Shown here: positions 34,122-42,723 of the stretch, in pieces | How positions within the stretch are numbered: position 1 is the first letter of the stretch | How the letters are laid out: each line of letters opens with the position of its first letter | Assembly: GCA_964543125.1 (NCBI GenBank) | Contig: CAZIWX010000004.1 | Location: forward strand, 1 to 50,336 | Length of the DNA: 50,336 nt | Direction: 5' to 3' | From: CAZIWX01 sp964543125 | GTDB taxonomy: Bacteria > Fidelibacterota > UBA8477 | The notes under the pieces: generated by a model | Databases searched by the model: none | What the model was told of the DNA's origin: nothing | The model's input: only the letters and a program-made list of their open reading frames with translations | Position numbers and translations under genes: made by a program

Positions 34122-35125
34122 ACCAACGCCCGCCGGGCAGTGGCAAACGCCTCAAAAGCCTGCCGGGAAGTATATTTGGGTGTATATCCAAACACCTCTT
34201 TCAGCCGGCGGTTGTCCAGCACCGGCCGGTAGCGGAGAAAACGCACCTGCTCGGGCCCATATTGCGACAGTTTTAGCGGGTGAGCGATCGCCAGCACCGC
34301 TTGCACCAAAAAAGCGGGAAGGCGCTCAACCTTTTTCCCCAGAATGGCGGCAAGTTCGTCTGCACTCAGAGCGCCGTCTCCGGCGACATTGTAAATTCCG
34401 GGCGGCCCTTTTTCCAGAGCCCGTACAAGGATACCCACGAGTTCCTGATCCCAGATAAAAACGAACGGACTCGGCGATCCGCGGATCGCCAACAGTTTCG
34501 GCCGATCGAACAGATCGGTGATCTGGTTGCGGGTCCCTTTGCCGATGATTGTTCCCACCCGGAAGATCACCTGCTCCAGCCGCGGGTGCTCGTTGCGATA
34601 CGCTGCCAGAAGCTCTTCCGCTTTGCGCTTATGCCAGGAATAGGGGAATTCGTAATTGCCGCGCAAAGGGTCACTTTCCGTGAGCCATTCCGGATTATCA
34701 GCGTGGTAGCCATAGGCCGCTCCGCTGGAAGTAAACACAAACCGTTTTACTTTTCCTCTGATGCAGGCTTGCAGCAGGTTTTCCGTTCCGGCAACATCAA
34801 TAGCGTAGATTGTCTGACGATCCAGATTGCCCGGATTCACGATCGCCGCGAGGTGAACGACCACATCCGGGTTTTCCCGGGCGATAATATCGCCAACTGC
34901 ATTGCTACGAATATCCGCCTCATAGTAGGTTACTTGCTGGTGCCGCTCCTTCACCGCCGGCAGGCGCAAATCCATACCCACAACCTTCCAGTTTGGCTGA
35001 CCGGCCAGATGGGCAACCAGTTGCCGGCCGAGATAGCCGCTGCTGCCGGTTATCAGGACATTTTTTTTGTACTGCGCATATCGTTTCCCACCCTTTACGA
35101 AATCCGGACGGGACAGGACGAACAA
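34118..35125 (-). CDS. NAD-dependent epimerase/dehydratase (extended SDR)
   Basis: About 335 residues in the open frame. Cofactor motif LITGSSGYLGRQLV, VVHLAAIVNPG, SSGAAYG and active-site Tyr/Lys in YSWHKRKAEE. Related to nucleoside-sugar epimerases or 3-beta-hydroxysteroid-type enzymes. The start is a problem: the open frame's only early start codon is TTG at 35125, with no ribosome-binding site. An ATG at 35079, preceded by GGTGGG, would give MRSTKK and then needs one extra base in a run of eight A to join the SDR frame. Coupled to the downstream SDR by an ATGA overlap. Confidence 0.78.
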   Translation of the reverse strand: MFVLSRPDFVKGGKRYAQYKKNVLITGSSGYLGRQLVAHLAGQPNWKVVGMDLRLPAVKERHQQVTYYEADIRSNAVGDIIARENPDVVVHLAAIVNPGNLDRQTIYAIDVAGTENLLQACIRGKVKRFVFTSSGAAYGYHADNPEWLTESDPLRGNYEFPYSWHKRKAEELLAAYRNEHPRLEQVIFRVGTIIGKGTRNQITDLFDRPKLLAIRGSPSPFVFIWDQELVGILVRALEKGPPGIYNVAGDGALSADELAAILGKKVERLPAFLVQAVLAIAHPLKLSQYGPEQVRFLRYRPVLDNRRLKEVFGYTPKYTSRQAFEAFATARRALV

Positions 35126-35313
35126 GGGGATGCCGGCAGCGCTCCGGCGCTTTGCTCAAGCTCGGCGGTAAAGCGGGTTAAATTAGTCTGGGGCGCATGG
35201 CCGGGCGGGATTGGGTCCGTTACAAAGCTACTGCCGGTCAGAGTAATCTTTAAAATCGCTATGGTGAGGGAACGCTGCATAATACAGACAAAAATACTTT
35301 TCGCCGGTTGGCT
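35126..35313. other. Intergenic region upstream of the epimerase operon
   Basis: No gene recognised; expected to hold the operon promoter on the minus strand. No clear promoter boxes seen. Confidence 0.4.
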
Positions 35314-35455
35314 GCGCGTGTGCCGGCACATGATTTCCGTTGAGTCTTCATTTTACGTGCCGGGTGGGTGATATGAAACTGAAAAGGGACCGATTTTTAC
35401 TATTTTAGCCGATGGTTAATGCAGTGTTGCCTTGATTGGCATTGATTCTCAAGCC
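35314..35455 (-). pseudogene. Decayed copy of the quinone oxidoreductase 3' end
   Basis: Aligns base by base with 29891-30028. On the minus strand the end of the PIG3-like protein (NANMGKIVLTID-stop) corresponds to NANQGNTALTIG-stop here. The following non-coding bases also match (GTAAAAA, CCTTTTCRGTTTCATAT, GTAAAAT). Only the last 15-20 codons and about 90 downstream bases remain. It implies a former paralogue or segmental duplication. Confidence 0.65.
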
Positions 35456-35548
35456 TAATTGGGCGATTGCCACTTCAGTCCGGGGCTGGATTTAAGTAAG
35501 GTTGTGAATTTTGATCTTGAACCTGCTTGAGAGTTTTCGGCCTGGTTG

Positions 35549-35971
35549 TTAAACAAATTGCTCTCGGAATGCTCCCGGGACCGAAACCGGTTTGCCGCGT
35601 ACATAGTCGTAAAACACAATCCCGGTTTTAGCGTCGGCTACTGCGCGGCCGGATGATTTTTCGGTGACCCGGTAAATCAAATCACAGCTTACCCGGCTGA
35701 AATCCCGAACCGCAATATCGATAACCAGCACCTCACCGTAAAAAACTTCACGGCGGTAGCGAAGGGCGCAATCGGCCAGGATAATCCGGACGCCGGCCAC
35801 ATTCTTTTCCGTCCAGCCGTAGTTTGCCAGAAACCGGACGCGGGCTTCATGGAGTAGCGATAGTAGTGCGTCATTACCCAGGTGATTACCGTAATTCAGA
35901 TCGGTGATGCGCACGGGAATTTCGGTGGAGAAGTTGAAGATTTCCGGCAATTCGATTTTGATGCGGGTCAT
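35549..35971 (-). CDS. Acyl-CoA thioesterase, hot-dog fold
   Basis: 140 residues. 4-hydroxybenzoyl-CoA/YbgC-type thioesterase family: EIPVRITDLNYGNHLGNDAL, with Asp at the catalytic position and His in GNHLGN, then LLHEARVRFLANYG. Hydrolyses an acyl-CoA in the cytoplasm; chain specificity is unknown. ATG 35971 has GGAG 7 bases upstream. No obvious operon partner. Confidence 0.85.
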   Translation of the reverse strand: MTRIKIELPEIFNFSTEIPVRITDLNYGNHLGNDALLSLLHEARVRFLANYGWTEKNVAGVRIILADCALRYRREVFYGEVLVIDIAVRDFSRVSCDLIYRVTEKSSGRAVADAKTGIVFYDYVRGKPVSVPGAFREQFV

Positions 35972-36137
35972 AGGCTGGCTCCGGTTTTATTGATGATGTT
36001 TTCATGAAGGTAACATAAACCCGGACGATGGCGGTCTGTATGTTTTTCAAATAAACCGAGCCTGTTGCGAATACCTGAAAAACCACAAAACTTCAGTTCT
36101 TATGATAGCCCTCAAAAGGAGAGCGGGAATATCCTCG
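35972..36137. other. Intergenic, upstream of the thioesterase
   Basis: No gene. Holds the expected minus-strand promoter region; nothing distinctive seen. Confidence 0.35.
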
Positions 36138-36242
36138 ATGAATATTTTAATTAAGCTTATGTCGGTGGTTTCCCTGGTGTTCGCGCCGGTATTTATAAAA
36201 TATGGGCCGGCTATTACTGAGTGGATTACACCCTTGTTCTAA
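36138..36242 (+). pseudogene. hppA: C-terminal remnant of a membrane pyrophosphatase
   Basis: 34 codons reading MNILIKLMSVVSLVFAPVF, then IKYGPAITEWITPLF and stop. The first part matches the conserved last helix of H+/Na+-translocating pyrophosphatases, normally preceded by 'DTVGPS' (GPSLDILIKIMSVVS in Thermotoga). Everything before it is missing and the bases upstream (ISS) drift out of homology. No ribosome-binding site at a useful distance, so not a genuine small gene. Confidence 0.7.
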
Positions 36243-36593
36243 TGGGGAAACAGACACGAGCTGGTATCCTCTTTTTTTAAAACGGTTGGAGCTTACCGCC
36301 CTCACCGAATGGGTAAAAAGTGACCCCGTTTGCGCTTCAACCCGAGAAGCCCTAACTTGCCCGGAGCCTCAGCCGGGTCGAACAATAGGTAGCGTCATTT
36401 AAATAAAAAAAGCAGTCCCGGCCCTTAATTTCAGTCCGTGTCATCCTTGAAAATCCGGAGCTAATAATTTTTATTGCAAATGAATTTCACTTAGCGTGAC
36501 AAAATTAGTCCAATTGGTATATGACTTGCACATTTCCTTTTGTATCATGGGGTCATGGAGTCAATCTCGATTTAATCGGATAAAGGAGGTGTC
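36243..36593. other. Upstream region of cydABDC
   Basis: About 350 bases without a gene. It holds the operon promoter, but I could not assign a clear -35/-10 pair. TTTCACTTAGCGTGACAAA near 36485-36503 is a loose inverted repeat that could be an FNR/CRP-type site, though this is weak. Confidence 0.35.
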
Positions 36594-37979
36594 ATGGATG
36601 CGTTACTGCTAGCGCGTCTACAGTTCGCCATTACCACGGTTTACCACTTTTTCTTTGTGCCGCTCACGCTGGGACTCTCCCTTCTGCTGGCTATTATGGA
36701 GACGGTTTACGTCCAAACCGGCAATGAAAAATACAAACGCATGGTAAAATTCTGGGGCAAACTATTCCTGATCAACTTTGCCATGGGGATCGCAACGGGC
36801 ATCGTGCAGGAGTTTCAATTCGGTATGAACTGGTCTGAGTACTCGCGCTTTGTAGGTGATATTTTCGGAGCTCCTTTAGCGATTGAAGCATTGCTGGCAT
36901 TCTTTCTGGAGTCCACTTTTCTGGGATTATGGCTGTTTGGTTGGGACAAACTTTCCAAGCGGGTCCACGCTCTGACCATGTGGATGGTAGCTCTCGGTGC
37001 GAACATTTCTGCGTTGTGGATTTTGATTGCCAACAGTTTTATGCAGGAACCGGTGGGGTATGTCCTGCGTAACGGCCGGGCGGAGATGAACGACTTTTTT
37101 GCACTCCTGACCAATCCTCATCTTTGGGGCCAGTTTCCCCATGTCTTTTTTTCGGGTGTCACTACGGCAGCCATCTTTGTTGTGGGTATCAGCGCTTTCC
37201 ATCTGATGCAAAAATCCGATGACAATCAGGTCTGGCATACCTCCTTCAGGTTGGGTGTTGTGTATGGATTGATTGGCATTGTGCTAGTCATTATGGAAGG
37301 CCACACCCAAACGCAGCACCTGGTGAAAACCCAGCCTATGAAAATGGCCGCGGCCGAAGCTTTGTGGAACAGTGAAAATCCGGCGGCCATGTCGTTATTT
37401 ACCTGGGGTGACGAGAAAAACCGGCGGGATGTCTTTGCCATTCGTATTCCTAAGTTACTCTCCATTCTCGCCTATAACCGTACCACCGGTGAAGTAAAGG
37501 GCGTTAACAATCTTCAGGCTGAATACGAGAAAAAATACGGTCCGGGCAACTATGTACCACCGGTGGCCGTAACCTATTGGTCCTTTCGTATGATGGTTGG
37601 CGCCGGGTTGATCATGTTGTCGCTGCTATTGTTTGGGTTGTACTATATGATCCGGGAGAATTACCATACCAGGAACTGGCTCCTGAAATCACTGTTGTGG
37701 GCGATCGCCCTGCCCTATATCGCCAATTCCACCGGCTGGATAATGGCCGAAGTGGGCCGCCAACCCTGGATTGTCTTCGGCCTACAAAAAACGGCGGCCG
37801 GTGTGTCGCCAACCGTGTCAGCCGGTGAAGTGCTCTTCTCATTAATAATGTTTTCCATGTTGTACGGTGTCCTCCTGGGGGTGGACATTTACCTACTGAA
37901 AAGATATGCCATGGCCGGAACCGGACACGCCAAACCCAGCCCCGGATTTTTGCCGGAGGGCTTGGGTGTAGAACTGTAG
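36594..37979 (+). CDS. cydA: Cytochrome bd ubiquinol oxidase subunit I
   Basis: 461 residues, about nine transmembrane helices. Oxidises quinol and reduces oxygen to water with high affinity. His18 in TTVYHFFFVPLTLG is the heme b595/d-side axial ligand position, FPHVFFSGVTTAAIF carries the b558 His, and GWIMAEVGRQPWIVFG is the GRQPW motif. The Q-loop is short, as in the CIO-like/short-Q branch. AAAGGAGG immediately precedes the start. First gene of cydABDC. Confidence 0.96.
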   Translation: MDALLLARLQFAITTVYHFFFVPLTLGLSLLLAIMETVYVQTGNEKYKRMVKFWGKLFLINFAMGIATGIVQEFQFGMNWSEYSRFVGDIFGAPLAIEALLAFFLESTFLGLWLFGWDKLSKRVHALTMWMVALGANISALWILIANSFMQEPVGYVLRNGRAEMNDFFALLTNPHLWGQFPHVFFSGVTTAAIFVVGISAFHLMQKSDDNQVWHTSFRLGVVYGLIGIVLVIMEGHTQTQHLVKTQPMKMAAAEALWNSENPAAMSLFTWGDEKNRRDVFAIRIPKLLSILAYNRTTGEVKGVNNLQAEYEKKYGPGNYVPPVAVTYWSFRMMVGAGLIMLSLLLFGLYYMIRENYHTRNWLLKSLLWAIALPYIANSTGWIMAEVGRQPWIVFGLQKTAAGVSPTVSAGEVLFSLIMFSMLYGVLLGVDIYLLKRYAMAGTGHAKPSPGFLPEGLGVEL

Positions 37980-37995
37980 GACAAGGAGAAAGATC

Positions 37996-39009
37996 ATGGA
38001 TTTAAATATACTATGGTTCCTGTTGATTGCCGTTTTGTTCAGCGGATTTTTCTTTCTGGAGGGGTTTGATTACGGAGTTGGTATTTTACTACCGTTTTTA
38101 GGAAAGGATGATGCCCAACGGCGGCAGATCATCAATGCTATCGGACCGGTGTGGGATGCTAATGAAGTCTGGCTTTTAACGGCCGGCGGGGCCATGTTCG
38201 CGGCTTTCCCCAATTGGTACGCCACCATGTTCAGCGGGTTCTATCTGGTACTGGTGTTCCTGTTGTTGGCCCTGATCTTACGCGGCGTGGCGTTTGAGTT
38301 CCGCAGCAAGGATAAACACCCCGCCTGGCGGGCAGTGTGGGATTGGTGTATTTTCAGCGGCAGTTTTATACCAGCCCTACTATGGGGTGTCGCGCTGGCT
38401 AACCTGGTTCGCGGTGTACCGATTGATGGTGAGATGAACTATGTGGGCGGGTTTTGGAATCTACTGAATCCCTATGCTCTGTTGGGCGGTTTAGCCACAC
38501 TGACGCTATTTACCTTCCACGGTTCGGCTTTTTTAACGCTAAAACTTTCCGGTGACCTGCTTTCCAACACGCAAGTCTTGGCCAAGCGCCTGTGGTTGCC
38601 ATCCCTGGTAGCGCTTTTTCTGTTCATTATTTCCAGCTATTGGGCTACTGATATGTTCACACATCTGGGCGTTGATCCGGGTGTAAGCCCGTTAATTGCG
38701 GGAACAGCGTTATTGGCGGCGGGTTACTTCATCATGAAAAATCGTGGCGGCTGGGCCTTTTTAATGACTGCTCTCACGGTCACTTTTTCCGTCATCACGC
38801 TGTTCACGGAACTCTATCCCCGGGTAATGGTGTCCAGCCTGAGTGCAGCCTGGAGCCTGACAATCTACAATGCTTCGTCCAGTCCGTATACCCTAAAAAT
38901 TATGAGCTGGATTGCGCTGCTCTTTCTGCCGATTGTCCTGGGCTACACGATCTGGACCTACTGGGTTTTCCGAAAACGGATTTCCGGTCACACGGAGTTG
39001 GAATACTGA
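37996..39009 (+). CDS. cydB: Cytochrome bd ubiquinol oxidase subunit II
   Basis: 337 residues, about eight transmembrane helices. Begins MDLNILWFLLIAVLFSGFFF with EGFDYGVGILLPFLGKD, the classic CydB start, then GPVWDANEVWLLTAGGAMFAAFP. Partner of CydA in the terminal oxidase. AAGGAG precedes the ATG; 16 bases separate it from cydA, so same transcript. Confidence 0.96.
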   Translation: MDLNILWFLLIAVLFSGFFFLEGFDYGVGILLPFLGKDDAQRRQIINAIGPVWDANEVWLLTAGGAMFAAFPNWYATMFSGFYLVLVFLLLALILRGVAFEFRSKDKHPAWRAVWDWCIFSGSFIPALLWGVALANLVRGVPIDGEMNYVGGFWNLLNPYALLGGLATLTLFTFHGSAFLTLKLSGDLLSNTQVLAKRLWLPSLVALFLFIISSYWATDMFTHLGVDPGVSPLIAGTALLAAGYFIMKNRGGWAFLMTALTVTFSVITLFTELYPRVMVSSLSAAWSLTIYNASSSPYTLKIMSWIALLFLPIVLGYTIWTYWVFRKRISGHTELEY

Positions 39010-39092
39010 CGCCAGCAAGCCAAGCTGATAAATTCGGGAGCCCGGGTTTTAACGGAAATCTGTCACCATCAGAACCTGCTATTCTATAGGTC

Positions 39093-40838
39093 ATGGCAAT
39101 GCCAATCGACCGCCGGTTGTTTCAGCTACTAGCCCAGGTTAAGGGCTGGTTCAGTCTGACGGTATTGTCAGGGATTCTTTCCGGGGGGCTGACCATCACC
39201 ATCGCCTGGTTCCTGACTCGGGTGATTAACGGGGTCTTTTTACAGCAGCTGAAATTAGAAAATGTCCAACCGGACCTGCTGTGGCTGATTCTGGTGGCGT
39301 TTTTAAAAGCTTTTTTTATCTGGTCTGGCCGGGTATTCGGCAAACAAACGGCCGTGCGCATTAAAGCCGGCTTGCAGCGCCGGGTTATAGTCCACCTGAC
39401 GGAACTTGGTCCCCAGTATGTAAAAGGTGAGCGCACCGGCGAGTTAACCCAAACCCTCTCGGAGGGCCTGGAAAAACTTGATCCCTGGTTCAGTGAATAC
39501 CTGCCTCAATTGATTATCGCGGTTGTCATTCCCGTTATCATTCTGATCGTCGTTTTTCCGTTGGACCTCCTGTCCGGAATCGTTTTCCTCCTGACCGCGC
39601 CACTGATTCCCGCTTTCATGATTTTAATAGGCCAAATGGCGGAGCAGAAAACCCAACGCCAGTGGCGGTTGTTGAGCTGGATGAGCGCCCATTTCCTGGA
39701 TGTCCTGCAAGGTCTTACCACCCTGAAAGTCCTGGGCCGCTCGAAAAATCAGATCAAGAATATCCGCCGCATTACGGACGAATACCGCCGGGCGACCATG
39801 GGTGTCTTGAAAATCGCATTTCTTTCGGCGTTGGTGTTGGAATTGGTGGGCACGATTTCGATTGCCATCATTGCCGTGGAGGTGGGGTTACGGCTACTGT
39901 ATGCGAAGCTGGCGTTTCAGTCAGCCCTGTTCATCCTGCTGCTAGCACCGGAGTATTATCAACCACTGCGGGAATTGGGCCTGCGATTCCATGCCGGGAT
40001 GAGTGGCGTGGAGGCTGGAAAGCGCTTGTTTGAAATTCTGGAGCTGCCGGTTGAACACTTGGTTCAAAATTTGAATTCTCATATCCCGGATTTACGCGAA
40101 ACACCGATTCAATTTCAGCAAGTCAGTTTTCAATATGCGGGCACTGAAATTCCCGCTGTTGAAGATGTTTCATTTACATTGACACCAGGTAAAACCACAG
40201 CCCTGGTGGGTGCAACCGGGGCAGGCAAGTCTACCGTCGCCAGCCTGCTCATGGGATTTTTACAGCCATCGCCGGGGAAAATTATTGTAGGTGAAGAATC
40301 AATTTCAGAACTATCATCGGATTCCTGGCGGCAGAACATTGCCTGGGTGCCGCAACAGCCGCATCTGTTTTACGGAACTGTATTTGAAAATCTGAGATTG
40401 GCAAAACCAGATGCCACTCCGGCTGAAATTAATACTGCCCTTCAACAAGCGGGTTTGAAGCCGGTCATTGCCGGCTTGCCGTCCGGACTGGGAACCAAGC
40501 TGGGAGAAAACGGAATGGGCCTCAGCGGCGGTCAGGCTCAGCGGCTGGCCATTGCCCGGGCAATTTTAAAAGATGCGCCGCTGCTGGTGCTGGATGAATT
40601 CACCGCCAACCTGGATGTGGAGACCGAAGCCGGGTTGCTCCAGGCGCTTCAGACATTGCAGCAAAATCGGACAACATTGCTGATTGCCCACCGGCTGAAC
40701 ACTGTTCGATCGGCTGATCAGATCATTGTGTTGGCCGGCGGACGGATTGTTGAAACAGGATCCCCAGCTGAGTTAGCACTAAAAAATGGATTTTTCGCGA
40801 AAATAATAGCTGCCGACAACGACGAGATGCAGTCGTGA
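39093..40838 (+). CDS. cydD: ABC exporter subunit CydD
   Basis: 581 residues. Six-helix ABC exporter membrane domain followed by an ATPase: Walker A VGATGAGKSTVASLL, signature LSGGQAQRLAIARA, Walker B LLVLDEFTANLD, H-loop IAHRLNTVRSA. Forms a heterodimer with CydC that exports glutathione/cysteine to the periplasm and is needed for cytochrome bd assembly. Identity follows from being just after cydAB and paired with a second half-transporter. The stop overlaps the start of cydC. Confidence 0.93.
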   Translation: MAMPIDRRLFQLLAQVKGWFSLTVLSGILSGGLTITIAWFLTRVINGVFLQQLKLENVQPDLLWLILVAFLKAFFIWSGRVFGKQTAVRIKAGLQRRVIVHLTELGPQYVKGERTGELTQTLSEGLEKLDPWFSEYLPQLIIAVVIPVIILIVVFPLDLLSGIVFLLTAPLIPAFMILIGQMAEQKTQRQWRLLSWMSAHFLDVLQGLTTLKVLGRSKNQIKNIRRITDEYRRATMGVLKIAFLSALVLELVGTISIAIIAVEVGLRLLYAKLAFQSALFILLLAPEYYQPLRELGLRFHAGMSGVEAGKRLFEILELPVEHLVQNLNSHIPDLRETPIQFQQVSFQYAGTEIPAVEDVSFTLTPGKTTALVGATGAGKSTVASLLMGFLQPSPGKIIVGEESISELSSDSWRQNIAWVPQQPHLFYGTVFENLRLAKPDATPAEINTALQQAGLKPVIAGLPSGLGTKLGENGMGLSGGQAQRLAIARAILKDAPLLVLDEFTANLDVETEAGLLQALQTLQQNRTTLLIAHRLNTVRSADQIIVLAGGRIVETGSPAELALKNGFFAKIIAADNDEMQS

Positions 40839-42583
40839 ACATTTTTCGACGGCTGCTGCGCTTTGCATTCCCGTTGTGGAAATGGATCGGCTTGGCGCTG
40901 TTGGCGGGGTTTGCCACCGTTAGCAGCGGGGTGGGGCTCATGATGACTTCCGCTTACCTGATCGCCAAAGCAGCGCTCCATCCATCCATCGCGGCATTAC
41001 AGGTTGCGATTGTGGGGGTACGATTTTTCGGCCTGTCCCGGGGTATCTTTCGCTATCTGGAGCGACTGATCTCGCATAATGTCACCTTCCGGTTATTGGC
41101 GCGGCTGAGGGTCTGGTTTTACGAAAAGCTGGAGACATTGGCCCCGGCCGGATTGCAAACCGAGCGTAGTGGCGATTTACTAAATCGGGCGGTGGCCGAT
41201 ATCGAAACATTGGAAAATTTCTACGGCCGGGTCTTAGCACCCCCGCTGGTGGCATTGCTTACCGTGGGGCTCATGCTTCTGGTACTGGGGCCGTTAAGCT
41301 GGCCGGCGGCGATGGCATTTTTAGGTTGGCTGGCCGTTGCCGGAACCATAGCACCTTACTTCGCGCTAAAACACAACCGCTGGTTAAACCGGCAACTGAT
41401 CCGGGTTCGGGCAGATTTACAAGCTTACCAGGTGGATGCCATTCAAGGTTTGAGTGACCTGCTGGTTTTCGGTGGTGCGGCAAAGATCCAAGCCAGAATT
41501 GATGAACAACAAAACAAATTGTACGCGATTCAAATACGGCTGGCTAACATTCAGGGATGGCAGCAAGGCCTTAACGGCTTTTGCCAAAATGCCGCCGTAA
41601 TTACAGCCTTGGGGCTGACAATTCCGGCGGTGACAAGCGGTTTACTGGCTGGTGTTTATCTAACGGTGATTGCCTTCGGCATTCTGGCCGCTTTTGAAGT
41701 GATACCACCCCTGGAGCAGGCGGCCGGCAACCTGGAAGCCAGTAGAACAGCCGGGCAGCGGCTGTTTGAACTGGTGGACCGCCCCAGCCCGGTACGGGAA
41801 CCCACCCAGCCCCTGACGCTACCGGAAAAAATACACCTCACTCTTAGAAATGTGTCTTTCACTTACCCGAATGCCGCCCGCCCGGCCCTGGAAAACATCT
41901 CGTTCGATCTGCCACCGGGACGGAAAATCGCCATCGTGGGCGCCAGTGGTGCCGGGAAATCAACACTATTACAATTGCTGCTGCGGTTTCGGGAATGGGA
42001 CACCGGTACGATTCTGCTAAATGGTGATATTTATCGAGAATTTGAATCCGGAGCCATTCGCAGCCGGCTTGCGGTGCTTTCCCAAAATAGTTACCTGTTC
42101 AATGGTACGCTACGCGAGAATCTTTTACTGGCAAAGCATGCCGCGACAGACGCTGAATTAAAAACGGCTTTACGCCGAAGTCAGCTCGGGGCTTTTGTCA
42201 GGCAACAGCCCGAAAAACTGAATCTCCCGATTGGAGAACAAGGTGTGCGGCTCAGTGGCGGCGAGCATCAACGTCTGGCTTTAGCCCGGTCTCTTTTGCA
42301 GAACCGGCCGGTGTTGATTCTGGACGAACCGGCTACCGGATTGGACAGCCTTACCGAAGCGGCATTTTTGAGGACCCTGTTCGCAGCAGTGAAGGATCAG
42401 ACCTTAATAATGATTACGCACCGGTTGAAAGGATTGAACCATTTCGACGAAATTTTGGTGCTGGAGCAAGGCCGGATCGTGGAACACGGTACAGAAGCAG
42501 AACTCCTGGCCCGGCATGGAATGTTTTGGCGTATGATTCAGGTCCAACGGAGACGCTTGTTTTCTGAACCGGCAGTGAGTTAA
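40835..42583 (+). CDS. cydC: ABC exporter subunit CydC
   Basis: 582 residues; second half of the CydDC exporter. N-terminal membrane domain, then Walker A VGASGAGKSTLLQLLLRF, signature LSGGEHQRLALARSLL, Walker B VLILDEPATGLD, H-loop ITHRLKGLNHFD. The GTG start overlaps the cydD stop (GTGA), indicating coupled translation and near 1:1 synthesis. Last gene of the cydABDC operon. Confidence 0.93.
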   Translation: MNIFRRLLRFAFPLWKWIGLALLAGFATVSSGVGLMMTSAYLIAKAALHPSIAALQVAIVGVRFFGLSRGIFRYLERLISHNVTFRLLARLRVWFYEKLETLAPAGLQTERSGDLLNRAVADIETLENFYGRVLAPPLVALLTVGLMLLVLGPLSWPAAMAFLGWLAVAGTIAPYFALKHNRWLNRQLIRVRADLQAYQVDAIQGLSDLLVFGGAAKIQARIDEQQNKLYAIQIRLANIQGWQQGLNGFCQNAAVITALGLTIPAVTSGLLAGVYLTVIAFGILAAFEVIPPLEQAAGNLEASRTAGQRLFELVDRPSPVREPTQPLTLPEKIHLTLRNVSFTYPNAARPALENISFDLPPGRKIAIVGASGAGKSTLLQLLLRFREWDTGTILLNGDIYREFESGAIRSRLAVLSQNSYLFNGTLRENLLLAKHAATDAELKTALRRSQLGAFVRQQPEKLNLPIGEQGVRLSGGEHQRLALARSLLQNRPVLILDEPATGLDSLTEAAFLRTLFAAVKDQTLIMITHRLKGLNHFDEILVLEQGRIVEHGTEAELLARHGMFWRMIQVQRRRLFSEPAVS

Positions 42584-42723
42584 GGGATATCGTTTCTTAC
42601 CAAAATTGTTCTTTTAAGCCGCTACCGTGAGGAATACTTTTTAGGTTGCATGAATCGATTTTCCGACACATCAATTTTCTCCCCTATTTATATATGCCGG
42701 CCTAATTCCCGGGTGGTTAATCT

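Noticed and set aside
34280..35371. 363-codon plus-strand open frame
   Set aside because: It lies antisense to the well-supported epimerase gene; the protein has no recognisable domain and is a high-GC shadow frame.
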